Assembly: GCF_009928445.1 (NCBI RefSeq) | Contig: NZ_JAABNO010000011.1 | Span: 62,001 to 126,000 of the forward strand | Length of the DNA: 64,000 bases | Direction: 5' to 3' | From: Clostridium sp. C8-1-8 | GTDB lineage: Bacteria > Bacillota > Clostridia > Clostridiales > Clostridiaceae | Shown: positions 9,974-17,424 of the stretch, one piece after another | Position numbering within the stretch: the first letter of the stretch is position 1 | Layout: each line of letters starts with the position of its first letter | Program-made: the position numbers and the translations under genes | The notes under the pieces: model-generated | Databases searched by the model: none | What the model was told of the DNA's origin: nothing | The model's input: the letters and a program-made list of their open reading frames with translations, nothing else

Positions 9974-10200
9974 AAGTGCATGCTACTAATTATCGAGTAA
10001 TACCTAATGTACAAAAAGAATAACTTCAGTGATTTTTTGTACAAAAAATTTAGATTTTAAAGCAAACAAAAATTAATAATAAAAGATAATTAGTTATTTT
10101 TACTCATCATAAATATTTATTACCATTAATTTTTATAATATAATTATAATTAAGAAAGTAAATTTATATATTGAAATAGTTATTATTTTAATTTTGGGGA
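9974..10200. other. AT-rich intergenic region upstream of glyoxalase
   Basis: Beyond the MBL promoter this stretch has no ORF, RNA gene or strong hairpin that I can recognise. It presumably holds the glyoxalase promoter. Confidence 0.4.
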
Positions 10201-10210
10201 GGTTAACATA

Positions 10211-10579
10211 ATGAATTTTAGATTTGATCATAATAATATAAATGTATTAAATCTCGAAAAAAGCTTAGCGTTTTATGAAGAGGCATTAGGATTAAAGGAA
10301 GTTAGAAGAAAAGTTGCAGCAGATGAAAGCTTTATATTAGTTTATCTAGGTGATGGAGTTTCAACTCATACTTTAGAGCTTACATGGCTTAGAGATTGGA
10401 AGGAACCATATAATCTTGGAGATAATGAGTTCCACCTTGCATTAAAAGTAGATGATTTTGAAGCTGCTCATGCACTTCATGAAAAAATGGGATGTATATG
10501 TTTTGAAAATAAAGCAATGGGTATATATTTTATTAATGACCCAGACGAATACTGGATAGAAATAATTCCAACAAGATAA
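10211..10579 (+). CDS. VOC-family glyoxalase I-like protein (lactoylglutathione lyase-like)
   Basis: A 122-residue single VOC domain. The four expected metal ligands of class I glyoxalase are all present: H7, E56, H75 and E117. The length is shorter than Escherichia coli GloA, as for the compact clostridial forms. The expected reaction is isomerisation of the hemithioacetal of methylglyoxal and a thiol; which thiol is used here is unknown. RBS GGGGAGG lies 9 nt before the ATG. Its own terminator follows, so it is monocistronic. Confidence 0.85.
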   Translation: MNFRFDHNNINVLNLEKSLAFYEEALGLKEVRRKVAADESFILVYLGDGVSTHTLELTWLRDWKEPYNLGDNEFHLALKVDDFEAAHALHEKMGCICFENKAMGIYFINDPDEYWIEIIPTR

Positions 10580-10584
10580 AATAG

Positions 10585-10620
10585 AACTTCAGGTTTATTA
10601 ATATAAATCTGAAGTTTTGT
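10585..10620 (+). terminator. Terminator after glyoxalase
   Basis: A 14-bp stem, AACTTCAGGTTTAT with ATAAATCTGAAGTT (one G-U pair), followed by TTTTGTTT. Confidence 0.8.
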
Positions 10621-10799
10621 TTCATGATTGATATAAACAACTTATTTGCTAAAGAGCTATGTTGAAATTAAAAACAACATAAATTTTTGTTGAAGTTAAT
10701 ATTCTAGATAACTTTGATTATTGTGAAATAATAAGGCTTTAATTGAAAGAGTTATATTAGCTGATTTCACCATGCTTATAGTAAGGAGGATTAATAGAT

Positions 10800-11198
10800 A
10801 TGTACGAATTAACTAAAGAATATGAAACTGGAATAGATAAAATAGACAATGAACATAGAAAGTTATTTGAGATAGCTGATAAATGCCATCATATCGTCAA
10901 TGGAGATTTCTATGAGGATAAGTATAAGGAAATACAATCAGTAATAAATGAATTAAAATATTATACTAAATTCCATTTTTCTGAAGAAGAGAAGTTTATG
11001 GAAAGTATAAAACATAAACAGATATTTACTCACAAATTACAGCATGATTATTTTATTGAAAAGATAGAGAGTATAGACATTAACGAGGTAAAAGATAATC
11101 AAGATAAATATATAGCAGATATTTTAGACTTTATTGTTATATGGATAAAGCAGCACATACTTCACAAAGACAAACAGTATGTTAAGGATGTTCAATAA
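10800..11198 (+). CDS. Bacteriohemerythrin
   Basis: A 132-residue four-helix protein with the full hemerythrin di-iron ligand set: H19, H59, E63 (HxxxE), H78, H82 (HxxxH), H119 and D124 (HxxxxD). It binds O2 reversibly, and in anaerobes it is thought to act in O2 sensing, scavenging or delivery. No signal peptide or fused signalling domain, so it is a soluble single-domain form. RBS AAGGAGG is well placed. The next operon has its own promoter at 11221-11248. Confidence 0.93.
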   Translation: MYELTKEYETGIDKIDNEHRKLFEIADKCHHIVNGDFYEDKYKEIQSVINELKYYTKFHFSEEEKFMESIKHKQIFTHKLQHDYFIEKIESIDINEVKDNQDKYIADILDFIVIWIKQHILHKDKQYVKDVQ

Positions 11199-11207
11199 AG
11201 GACTTTT

Positions 11208-11219
11208 TGTATCGATACA
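11208..11219. promoter_or_regulatory. Perfect palindrome TGTATCGATACA next to the B6 operon promoter
   Basis: A 12-bp perfect palindrome directly upstream of the -35 hexamer of the ECF/kinase operon. T-rich and A-rich arms extend the symmetry outward. The position suits an activator or repressor operator; the regulator is not identified. Confidence 0.5.
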
Positions 11220-11220
11220 C

Positions 11221-11248
11221 TTTACAAAAAATAACAATCGCCTATAAT
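11221..11248 (+). promoter_or_regulatory. Sigma-A-type promoter of the B6 uptake/kinase operon
   Basis: TTTACA (11221-11226), 16-bp spacer, TATAAT (11243-11248). Transcription would start near 11255, which excludes the in-frame GTG at 11250 as start of the first gene. Confidence 0.65.
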
Positions 11249-11279
11249 TGTGTATAAGTATACTATTAGAGGTGATTTT

Positions 11280-11795
11280 ATGAAAACAAGAAATGTAGTT
11301 TATATAGGTCTATTAGCTGCCTTATGTTTTGTAGCTACTTATATCAATATACCACTGAACTTAGGTGGGGCAAAAACTATGATACATCTAGGAACTACAG
11401 CTATTTTTATTTCTGCAGTAATAATAGGGCCAGAAGCAGGCTTTGCTGGAGCTATAGGGTGCGGCTTGTTTGACTTATTAGATCCTGCCTATGCATCTTA
11501 TGCAATATTTACGTTTATAATAAAGGGGCTTCAAGGTTATAGCGCTGGGAAAATAGCCTTTTTAGGCAGCAAAAAGGGTGGGAGTCCTATCCAAAATCTT
11601 TTTGCTTTCCTTGTAGGAGCTATAGTTTCTTTAGTAGGATATTTCTTTGTAGACTGGCTAGTTTTTTATAACCTTCCAGTAGCCCTTCAGCATACGGTAA
11701 CATCTATTGCAACTTCTGTAATAGGAATAATATTTTCCATAGTGGTAACATCAATAATAAAACCAATAACCAAGAAAGCTAATATTGGGATATAA
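11280..11795 (+). CDS. ECF transporter S component, probably for pyridoxine/vitamin B6
   Basis: A 171-residue very hydrophobic protein with about five or six transmembrane helices, of the ECF S-component family. The S component gives substrate specificity and works with a shared EcfA-EcfA'-T energising module, which is not in this window. The substrate is inferred from the neighbour: a pyridoxal/pyridoxine kinase gene starts 18 bp downstream, as described for PdxU-type S components. The start at 11280 is chosen because GAGGTGA lies 6-7 nt upstream and the promoter -10 is at 11243-11248. A palindrome TGTATCGATACA sits at the promoter. Confidence 0.75.
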   Translation: MKTRNVVYIGLLAALCFVATYINIPLNLGGAKTMIHLGTTAIFISAVIIGPEAGFAGAIGCGLFDLLDPAYASYAIFTFIIKGLQGYSAGKIAFLGSKKGGSPIQNLFAFLVGAIVSLVGYFFVDWLVFYNLPVALQHTVTSIATSVIGIIFSIVVTSIIKPITKKANIGI

Positions 11796-11813
11796 GTTTA
11801 AGGAGTACAAGTG

Positions 11814-12638
11814 ATGAGAAAAAGGATAGCTGTAATACATGATTTACCATCCTTTGGCGGTGCGGCTTTAATGAATACAATTCCTATAATGTACAATATG
11901 GGCATTGAGGTTAATCCTATTCCAACAGCACTTTTCACAAGCCATGGTGGATTTAAAGGTGTAAAGAATGTTGTAAATGATACTTTCTTAGAGGAATATC
12001 TTAATCAGTGGGATAAACTAAAACTAAGCTTTAATGGCATATACTTAGGATTGTTCACTACCTTAAATCAAGTTGTTTTCGCTAAGAAGTTTTTGAATAG
12101 GTTCAAGATAGAGGATAATATTGTTTTATTAGATCCTATAATGGGGGACAATGGAAGATCATACAGCTTTATAAGCGATGAAAGTATAGAAAATATAAAG
12201 TCTCTTCTGCCATATGCAGATATCATAACTCCTAACCTTACAGAAGCGTATCTTTTGTTAGGAAGGGAATATAATGAAAATCCAAAGGATAGTGATATTT
12301 TAGAGATTTTAAGCAGACTATCTTTATTAGGTCCTCAAAAGATTGTTTTAACTTCAGTGTTAAGGGGAGAGAAGATAAGTACCTTCTTATATGATAGTAA
12401 TTCAGAGTCGGTAAAAGAATATCTCAGAGATGCTTTAGATGGATACTATCCTGGAACAGGAGATGCTTTTGCATCTGTACTTATAGGAAGTATTATTCAA
12501 GGAAAAGATTTAGAAACATCTGTTTATAAGGCTATAAACTTTGTAGAGAAAGCTATAAGTATAGTAATTGGACAGGGTCTGAATCCAATGGAAGGTTTGC
12601 CTTTAGCAAGTGCTGATTTGATTAGAGAACTTCTCTAA
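11814..12638 (+). CDS. Pyridoxal/pyridoxine kinase (PdxY/PdxK-like, ribokinase fold)
   Basis: A 274-residue ribokinase-fold kinase. It starts RKRIAVIHDLPSFGGAAL like PdxY/PdxK proteins, and has LLDPIMGDNG in the middle and the anion-hole motif GTGD (214-217) with the catalytic Asp. It phosphorylates B6 vitamers to the 5'-phosphate. Operon with the ECF S component, where uptake and phosphorylation together trap the vitamin. The ATG at 11814 is preferred over GTG 11811 because AAGGAG then has an 8-nt spacing. A phosphomethylpyrimidine kinase role is possible but less likely. Confidence 0.82.
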   Translation: MRKRIAVIHDLPSFGGAALMNTIPIMYNMGIEVNPIPTALFTSHGGFKGVKNVVNDTFLEEYLNQWDKLKLSFNGIYLGLFTTLNQVVFAKKFLNRFKIEDNIVLLDPIMGDNGRSYSFISDESIENIKSLLPYADIITPNLTEAYLLLGREYNENPKDSDILEILSRLSLLGPQKIVLTSVLRGEKISTFLYDSNSESVKEYLRDALDGYYPGTGDAFASVLIGSIIQGKDLETSVYKAINFVEKAISIVIGQGLNPMEGLPLASADLIRELL

Positions 12639-12739
12639 ACTTAATTTAACAGTGCCTAAGCCTAAATTAGAGCTAGTAAAAAGATTTTATTAGGTTACGG
12701 AATAAATTATTTCCTGAAAAATAAAGAAAGTAAGCTTAT

Positions 12740-12779
12740 TATATTAGCCCAGATTAGTTTAATTAATCTGGGCTAATAT
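12740..12779. terminator. Hairpin between convergent genes
   Basis: ATTAGCCCAGATTA pairs with TAATCTGGGCTAAT around a short loop. There is no long T-run on either side, so termination may be weak or bidirectional. Confidence 0.6.
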
Positions 12780-12783
12780 GCTA

Positions 12784-13017
12784 TCATATGTGAGCGCTTT
12801 GTTTAACTTGGTTAATTATATCAGGGTTCTCCACTTCTTCTAGAGATTCATTCCAATGTTTATCAAAGTTTATCTTATATATCTCTACACTACTTTCATC
12901 ATTAACAGGACACATAAGAACATACTCAGCAGAGTTTACTAGAACTTGATCTAAGATTTTATACTCTACCTTGTTGCCATCTTCATCAGTAAAGCTCATT
13001 ATTCTATGTTGTGGCAT
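12784..13017 (-). CDS. DUF1292 family small protein
   Basis: A 77-residue acidic protein with the DUF1292 pattern: TDEDGNKVEYKILD, then YVLMCPVNDE and EIYKI. The family is common in Firmicutes and has no established function. RBS AAAGGAGC precedes the ATG. It stands alone on the minus strand, convergent with the B6 kinase and divergent from the structured RNA at 13250. Confidence 0.8.
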   Translation of the reverse strand: MPQHRIMSFTDEDGNKVEYKILDQVLVNSAEYVLMCPVNDESSVEIYKINFDKHWNESLEEVENPDIINQVKQSAHI

Positions 13018-13249
13018 AATAAAATGCTCCTTTCTATATAAAGTTATAAGATTATTATTTACATAAATCCGATTTATATGAGAGATATAAAAATAAAATA
13101 GAATTATATATTGTTATAAAATTTAGACTAAACCATGATTTTTATGACTTAAATATTAATATTTAGGGCATCATTATATTGAAACTTATAATTGAAAAGA
13201 AATAATTTATTTTAAAAATATGGTCAATAAGTTTGAAAGGAGCTGAAAA

Positions 13250-13436
13250 ACCGTTGAAATAAGCACACATATTAAATAATGCTTATATGTAGGGTGAGTT
13301 TCATCCGAAGTTACGCCTTTGGAGTGTCAGACCATACGAAAATAGTATTAAGAATACTAAATCGGGCACGTTGAATAAGGAAGTAAAATTGAACTCTATA
13401 AGTTGTTTACAGAGTGTCTTGGTTTTGCAAAACGGT
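13250..13436 (+). ncRNA. Candidate structured RNA (about 190 nt, family not identified)
   Basis: The ends can pair, ACCGTT (13250-13255) with AACGGT (13431-13436). Inside are ATAAGCA/TGCTTAT (13259-13265/13280-13286), interleaved with ACATAT/ATATGT as a possible pseudoknot; GGGTGA/TCATCC (13292-13297/13301-13306) or the alternative CCGAAG/CTTTGG (13305-13310/13317-13322); GTGTC/GGCAC (13324-13328/13365-13369) enclosing AGTATT/AATACT; and ACTCT/AGAGT near 13393-13415. It is richer in G and C than its flanks and carries no convincing ORF. It could be a stand-alone clostridial RNA (the raiA motif is one candidate to test) or a leader of the small ORF at 13441. No known riboswitch core was recognised. 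Confidence 0.5.
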
Positions 13437-13440
13437 AGAT

Positions 13441-13725
13441 ATGAATAGAAGTGTAGGAGTAAATCTTAATAAAGAATTTAGACATCTTATGAAGTATAAG
13501 AGAGCACCTTTTCCAAAAGAGGATTTAGAATCAGCATACATGGAGTATGATCATTGCGAACAAAAAGAGTATGATCATCATTCCAATAATGCAAAGCCTC
13601 ATAATATGTTTGAAGATTGGGGAATGAAGGAGTGCATATACGCTAGTGTTGGTTTTGCCGTATCAGTGGCTTCATTGGCCTACGTGCTTACAAAATCTAA
13701 TCACAAGAAATTCGGAATGTTTTAA
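13441..13725 (+). CDS. Hypothetical small protein with C-terminal transmembrane helix
   Basis: A 94-residue ORF: a basic N-terminal segment, a His/Asp/Glu-rich middle (YMEYDHCEQKEYDHHSNN) and one hydrophobic helix near residues 70-87 (YASVGFAVSVASLAYVL), then a basic tail. No family recognised. The start is uncertain: the ATG at 13441 directly follows the structured RNA and has no clear Shine-Dalgarno; GTG 13414 and ATG 13491 are alternatives. If real, its translation may depend on the RNA upstream. The next gene, 170 bp downstream, is the CARF nuclease. Confidence 0.45.
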   Translation: MNRSVGVNLNKEFRHLMKYKRAPFPKEDLESAYMEYDHCEQKEYDHHSNNAKPHNMFEDWGMKECIYASVGFAVSVASLAYVLTKSNHKKFGMF

Positions 13726-13845
13726 TAATATATTAAAAAAAACTTTCTTTTTTAAAAGTTGACTGATTGTTTATAAATTATTAGAATTTGGAGATCTTCA
13801 GATATATTATCATTTTCAATAAAAGCCTGTGTGATTATTAAAGAG

Positions 13846-13876
13846 ATATACCGTCTCATTGTTTGAGGCGGTATAT
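13846..13876 (+). promoter_or_regulatory. Strong hairpin just upstream of the CARF nuclease RBS
   Basis: ATATACCGTCTCA (13846-13858) pairs with TGAGGCGGTATAT (13864-13876) with one G-U pair. Only TTT follows, then CACC-TAAGG-GGTG, in which the Shine-Dalgarno itself can fold. This could be a terminator for upstream transcripts or a translation/attenuation control element. Confidence 0.55.
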
Positions 13877-13896
13877 TTCACCTAAGGGGTGATTAT

Positions 13897-15045
13897 ATGG
13901 AGTATAATATTTTATTAAGTTTACTGGATACCCACAATGAAGCTAGCATAATAGCAACTAAGAAATTTAAACCTAAAGAAGTTGTCTTTATTTGCAATAA
14001 GGATAAGGATACTGAAATTCAGTTAGAAGGGTTAAGAAAATATTATTCTCAGAACTTTCCAAGTATAATATTTGGAACTAAAGTAATAGAGAATGTCCAT
14101 ATAGAATCAATGAAAACCATAATTGAAAAATATAAAAATAACAAGGTGATAGTAAATGTCACAAGAGGGGAAAGACTTAATTCATTAATGCTTTTACATT
14201 TGGCAAAGCAATATAATTTACAAAGCATATATTTAGATATTGAAAATAAAAAGCTTATCAGCTTTAATGGAGAAACCATAAATATAGTAGATGAAGAATT
14301 TGAAGATTTAAATATAAAGGATATGATTGAAAGCATAGGTGGATCAATAATAGTTGATTCTACTGAGAATAATGGTAATGAAGTGGTAGAAAAGTTAATA
14401 GATTTAATATCAAGTAATCTAGATATCTGGGAAAGGTTAAAGCAAAGGCTTTATGATCCAAAGGCTTTTATCCACAATGAAGCGGATCCTATGCTTATGG
14501 GCCTGGATATGAGCGTTCTTACAGAAGAAGAAATAAATATATACAACTCAATATTAGAGCTACTTAAAAGTAAAAAACAAATCGAGTATATTGTGGAGAA
14601 TAAACAGTATGTAAATATAAAGTTTTTAAATAATTATATAAAAACATTTATTTTTAAAAGCGGATCTTGGCTAGAGAGCTATACTAGGAAGGTAATAGAG
14701 AAAATTCAGCAAGTTAATGATGTTAAGAGTGGTGTTTTGTTTTTATGGGACGATGAGCAGATAAAGGTAAAGAATGAATTAGATGTGGTTGCAGTAAAGG
14801 ATACTGTTTTGATTTGTATTTCTTGTAAGGATTCAGAAAAGTACGATGAAGTTGCTTTAAATGAACTTAATGTTTACGCTCATCATCTCGGTGGGGAAGA
14901 GGTTATCAAGATTTTAGTTGCCACAAAGGTGCCATTTAAAAAGCCTGTACTAGAAAGGGCTAAGGATATGGGGATTTCGGTAGTGATATTTGATGGACAT
15001 AAAGATAAGTTTGAAGAGAAACTAAGAAAGATTATTTTAAGATAA
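13897..15045 (+). CDS. Card1-like CARF-domain nuclease (DUF1887 family), stand-alone
   Basis: A 382-residue protein of the Card1/Can2 type: an N-terminal Rossmann-like CARF domain (about 1-150), a winged-helix middle (about 205-250) and a C-terminal PD-(D/E)xK nuclease domain (about 255-382). Visible nuclease residues are GSWLE (E260), NELDVV (D296) and SCK (K311), where the usual Glu before CK is Ser. Characterised relatives are activated by cyclic tetra-adenylate from type III CRISPR and cut ssRNA and DNA. In CARF domains the ligand loop is commonly TGGTK-like; here it reads TRGER (89-93), so the activator may differ. No cas gene or CRISPR array is in the window. The RBS GGGGTG is partly within a small hairpin. 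A terminator follows. Confidence 0.85.
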   Translation: MEYNILLSLLDTHNEASIIATKKFKPKEVVFICNKDKDTEIQLEGLRKYYSQNFPSIIFGTKVIENVHIESMKTIIEKYKNNKVIVNVTRGERLNSLMLLHLAKQYNLQSIYLDIENKKLISFNGETINIVDEEFEDLNIKDMIESIGGSIIVDSTENNGNEVVEKLIDLISSNLDIWERLKQRLYDPKAFIHNEADPMLMGLDMSVLTEEEINIYNSILELLKSKKQIEYIVENKQYVNIKFLNNYIKTFIFKSGSWLESYTRKVIEKIQQVNDVKSGVLFLWDDEQIKVKNELDVVAVKDTVLICISCKDSEKYDEVALNELNVYAHHLGGEEVIKILVATKVPFKKPVLERAKDMGISVVIFDGHKDKFEEKLRKIILR

Positions 15046-15079
15046 AAAACCTCTCATATATTTTAGTGAGAGGTTTTTA
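15045..15079 (+). terminator. Terminator after CARF nuclease
   Basis: AAAAACCTCTCA (15045-15056) pairs with TGAGAGGTTTTT (15067-15078). Confidence 0.85.
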
Positions 15080-15156
15080 TGTTCTTTAGAAAGTTATATT
15101 TTACATAAAGTTGTTGATAACTATACGAAAATGGCTTAAATACATCTGTTTATATG

Positions 15157-16044
15157 TTACAGCTTTATGCCTATAGTTTCACCCATAGTTATCTTAGTTT
15201 CAAAGCCAAGTTTAGTTTGTTCTATTATATCGTTATGAACTTTAGCTACACCTTTCTTTAAGAAGAGTATAGTAGTAGAGCCACCAAACTTAAAGTACCC
15301 TTTTTCTGCTCCCTTTTCTACCTTTTTGTTAGGAACATAGTTTTGAATTATCGTACCAACACAGGTTGCACCAACTTCTATATGAAGTATGTCATCGAAG
15401 TTTTCAGATTTAAATAAAGACCATTCCCTCTTATTTTGACAGAATAGTTTTGGTATTTTTTCTAGAGCTATAGGGCTTACTGAGTAGTAAGTACCATCTA
15501 TTTTCTTTGTTTCACCGCAAGTTCCATAATCTATAAAGTGAAAGCGATGATAATCGGTAGGACATAAACGAAGCAATATACAGGTTCCGCCGTCATACTC
15601 CTTTGCCACAGCATCATCACTTATTAATTCCTTTAAAGAATACGTAAGACCTTTTACTTGAACTAAATTATCTAAGTCTATATTTTCATATACAAACAGT
15701 CTTCCATCGCCTGGAGATACTAATGCATCTTTATTCATATCTATTGGACGAGCCTCTGACGTTAACTTTCTACAAAAGAAGTCGTTGAAGCTTGTAAATT
15801 CAGATTGTTTTTTTACTGCCAAGTTAGTATCTATATTAAATTCATCTATAAATTCATTCACTTTTTTCTTGCTTAAAGGTGAATCACAATAATAACCATA
15901 TACTTTTGAGAAAAGCTTTCGTTTTATGAAGAGCTCAGTTAAGCTTTTTCCTACAGGCGATTCATAGCACCATCTCAAATAGTTTAATCCAGCTACCTGT
16001 TCTTCCTCATAGTTTTTTGTTTTTCTATCATAGATCTTAATCAT
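15157..16044 (-). CDS. psd: Phosphatidylserine decarboxylase proenzyme
   Basis: A 295-residue PSD of the clostridial type. It contains SPGDGRL (catalytic Asp region), [10 protein letters not shown] and the self-cleavage site GGST at residues 254-257, where Ser256 becomes the pyruvoyl group. It converts phosphatidylserine to phosphatidylethanolamine at the membrane. The usual partner pssA is not adjacent. RBS AGGTGAGG lies about 8 nt before the ATG. It is monocistronic and divergent from the TetR gene at 16308. Confidence 0.93.
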   Translation of the reverse strand: MIKIYDRKTKNYEEEQVAGLNYLRWCYESPVGKSLTELFIKRKLFSKVYGYYCDSPLSKKKVNEFIDEFNIDTNLAVKKQSEFTSFNDFFCRKLTSEARPIDMNKDALVSPGDGRLFVYENIDLDNLVQVKGLTYSLKELISDDAVAKEYDGGTCILLRLCPTDYHRFHFIDYGTCGETKKIDGTYYSVSPIALEKIPKLFCQNKREWSLFKSENFDDILHIEVGATCVGTIIQNYVPNKKVEKGAEKGYFKFGGSTTILFLKKGVAKVHNDIIEQTKLGFETKITMGETIGIKL

Positions 16045-16265
16045 ATTTTTACCTCACCTTTTAAATATATATTTGATATACATTTTTAGCTAAATATATA
16101 CCATATATTTTCACTTAATTGTATCATATCAATTTTTTTGGTCAACAATAATATCTTGAAATAGATATTGTTAATGCTATCTAAATATTGTATATTTAAG
16201 ATAAATAAGTATGTATAGAAAATGTATAAGATGTTTAGATATAATTAGTTTACCTAAATTTATAT

Positions 16266-16291
16266 ATTTTTATTGGCTGGTCAATAAAAAT
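16266..16291. promoter_or_regulatory. Likely TetR operator upstream of the tetR gene
   Basis: A perfect inverted repeat, ATTTTTATTG (16266-16275) and CAATAAAAAT (16282-16291), around GCTGGT. Its core in reverse complement, ATTGACCAGCCAAT, matches the site at 17382-17395 in 11 of 14 positions. Confidence 0.6.
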
Positions 16292-16307
16292 TACGGAGTG
16301 AGTTAAT

Positions 16308-16883
16308 ATGAATAAAACCAAAAGAATAATCTTTGAAGCTGCAATAAGTATATTTTCAAAAGCTGGGTACAATGGTGCTACCATGGATGAAATAGCACTA
16401 GAAGCAGGAGTTGCAAAGGGCACATTATACTATCACTTTAAGAGTAAAGAAGAGATATTTAACTTTATAATCACTGAGGGTATAAACCTTATGCACGAAG
16501 AAATAGATCAAGTTAAAGACTTGGAAGGGGACGCATTATTTAAGCTTAAGGAGGTCTGTAAGATACAACTTTCCTTCTTATATAAGAATAAAGAGTTTTT
16601 TAAGGTTATAATGAGTCAACTATGGGGGCAAGAGCTGAGACAGTTGGAATTGAGAAATCAACTACAAAAGTATGTATATAGTATTGAAATTTACATAAAG
16701 GAAGCATCAGATACAGGACTGATAAGAAAGGGAGAGACAGCTTTCTTAGCATATGCTTTTTTTGGAAGTTTAATATCTGCTGCTATATATGAGATATTGA
16801 ATATAGATAAGATAAATTTAGAGAATATTATTGATAACTTAATTGATTATAACTTTAGAGGATTACAAATCAATAAATCTTAA
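16308..16883 (+). CDS. TetR-family regulator (likely controls the Pip-like gene)
   Basis: A 191-residue TetR regulator with the N-terminal helix-turn-helix MDEIALEAGVAKGTLYYHF (near residues 26-44) and a helical ligand-binding C-terminal domain. It sits directly behind a perfect palindrome, suggesting autoregulation. The YhgE/Pip-like gene 540 bp downstream has a related site, ACTGACCAGTCAGT, in its promoter region, so it is the likely target. RBS GGAGTGAG. The gene has its own terminator. Confidence 0.9.
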   Translation: MNKTKRIIFEAAISIFSKAGYNGATMDEIALEAGVAKGTLYYHFKSKEEIFNFIITEGINLMHEEIDQVKDLEGDALFKLKEVCKIQLSFLYKNKEFFKVIMSQLWGQELRQLELRNQLQKYVYSIEIYIKEASDTGLIRKGETAFLAYAFFGSLISAAIYEILNIDKINLENIIDNLIDYNFRGLQINKS

Positions 16884-16907
16884 ATTAGAATAGTTATTGC
16901 TGTTTAA

Positions 16908-16938
16908 GGCTGCTGACACTTGTCAGCAGTCTTTTTTT
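16908..16938 (+). terminator. Terminator after tetR
   Basis: GGCTGCTGACA pairs with TGTCAGCAGTC, then TTTTTTT. Dispersed repeat copy A begins in this T-tract. Confidence 0.88.
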
Positions 16939-17165
16939 ACTGTCTAGGAATACGTCGTGAAGACTAAAGCCATAACAAAAGTATAATGAAAAAACTTGTC
17001 TTTTTTGTAGCAAAGTATAAAGGTTTTTATTAGCTCAACCTAGCAATTTCAAGAGATTAGTATTGTTGTTTAAGGTGAAAAGTAAAAAATAGAATTACGT
17101 CACCTGCCAGAAATTCTTCACATACGTTCAGAAAAGTTAGATGCTCAAAAAACTAATTAGACAAA
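16936..17165 (+). repeat. Dispersed intergenic repeat, copy A (full length)
   Basis: Aligns along about 220 bp with 43800-44015: shared blocks are TTTACTGTCTAGGAAT, GAAG-CTAAAGCC, AAGTATAATGAAAA, AAAGTATA, CCTAG-AAT-TCAAG, AGTAAAAAATA and CCTGC-AGA, ending in an A-run. It carries no ORF. Like copies B and D, it starts in the T-tract of an upstream terminator. Nature unknown: a MITE-like or RNA element. Confidence 0.7.
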
Positions 17166-17381
17166 CGTTAGAACTGGATCTTATTGAGCAACTAGATTTT
17201 TTGGCATACCTTATGAAAGGCTGATGGGTAAAGAACTCACTAAAGATTTAATATAGATACAAAATAGGTATATTTAGGATATTTGGAGTTATACTGAGAT
17301 TTACGTAGTATAAGTGACTTAATCTTATATGGATAAAGATAATGGACTTTGAAAAAAGTTATACTATATAGTATAAATAAA

Positions 17382-17395
17382 ACTGACCAGTCAGT
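17382..17395. promoter_or_regulatory. Likely TetR operator upstream of the Pip-like gene
   Basis: ACTGAC-CA-GTCAGT, near-symmetric and similar to the palindrome in front of tetR. A further palindrome ATACTATATAGTAT lies at 17361-17374 in the putative -10 area. Confidence 0.6.
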
Positions 17396-17424
17396 ACAAA
17401 ACTTATGAAAAGTGGGGTGGAAAT

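Noticed and set aside
13897-15045. A complete CRISPR-Cas or CBASS system around the CARF gene
   Set aside because: Neighbours are a DUF1292 protein, a small ORF and psd. No cas, cyclase or repeat array is visible in the window.
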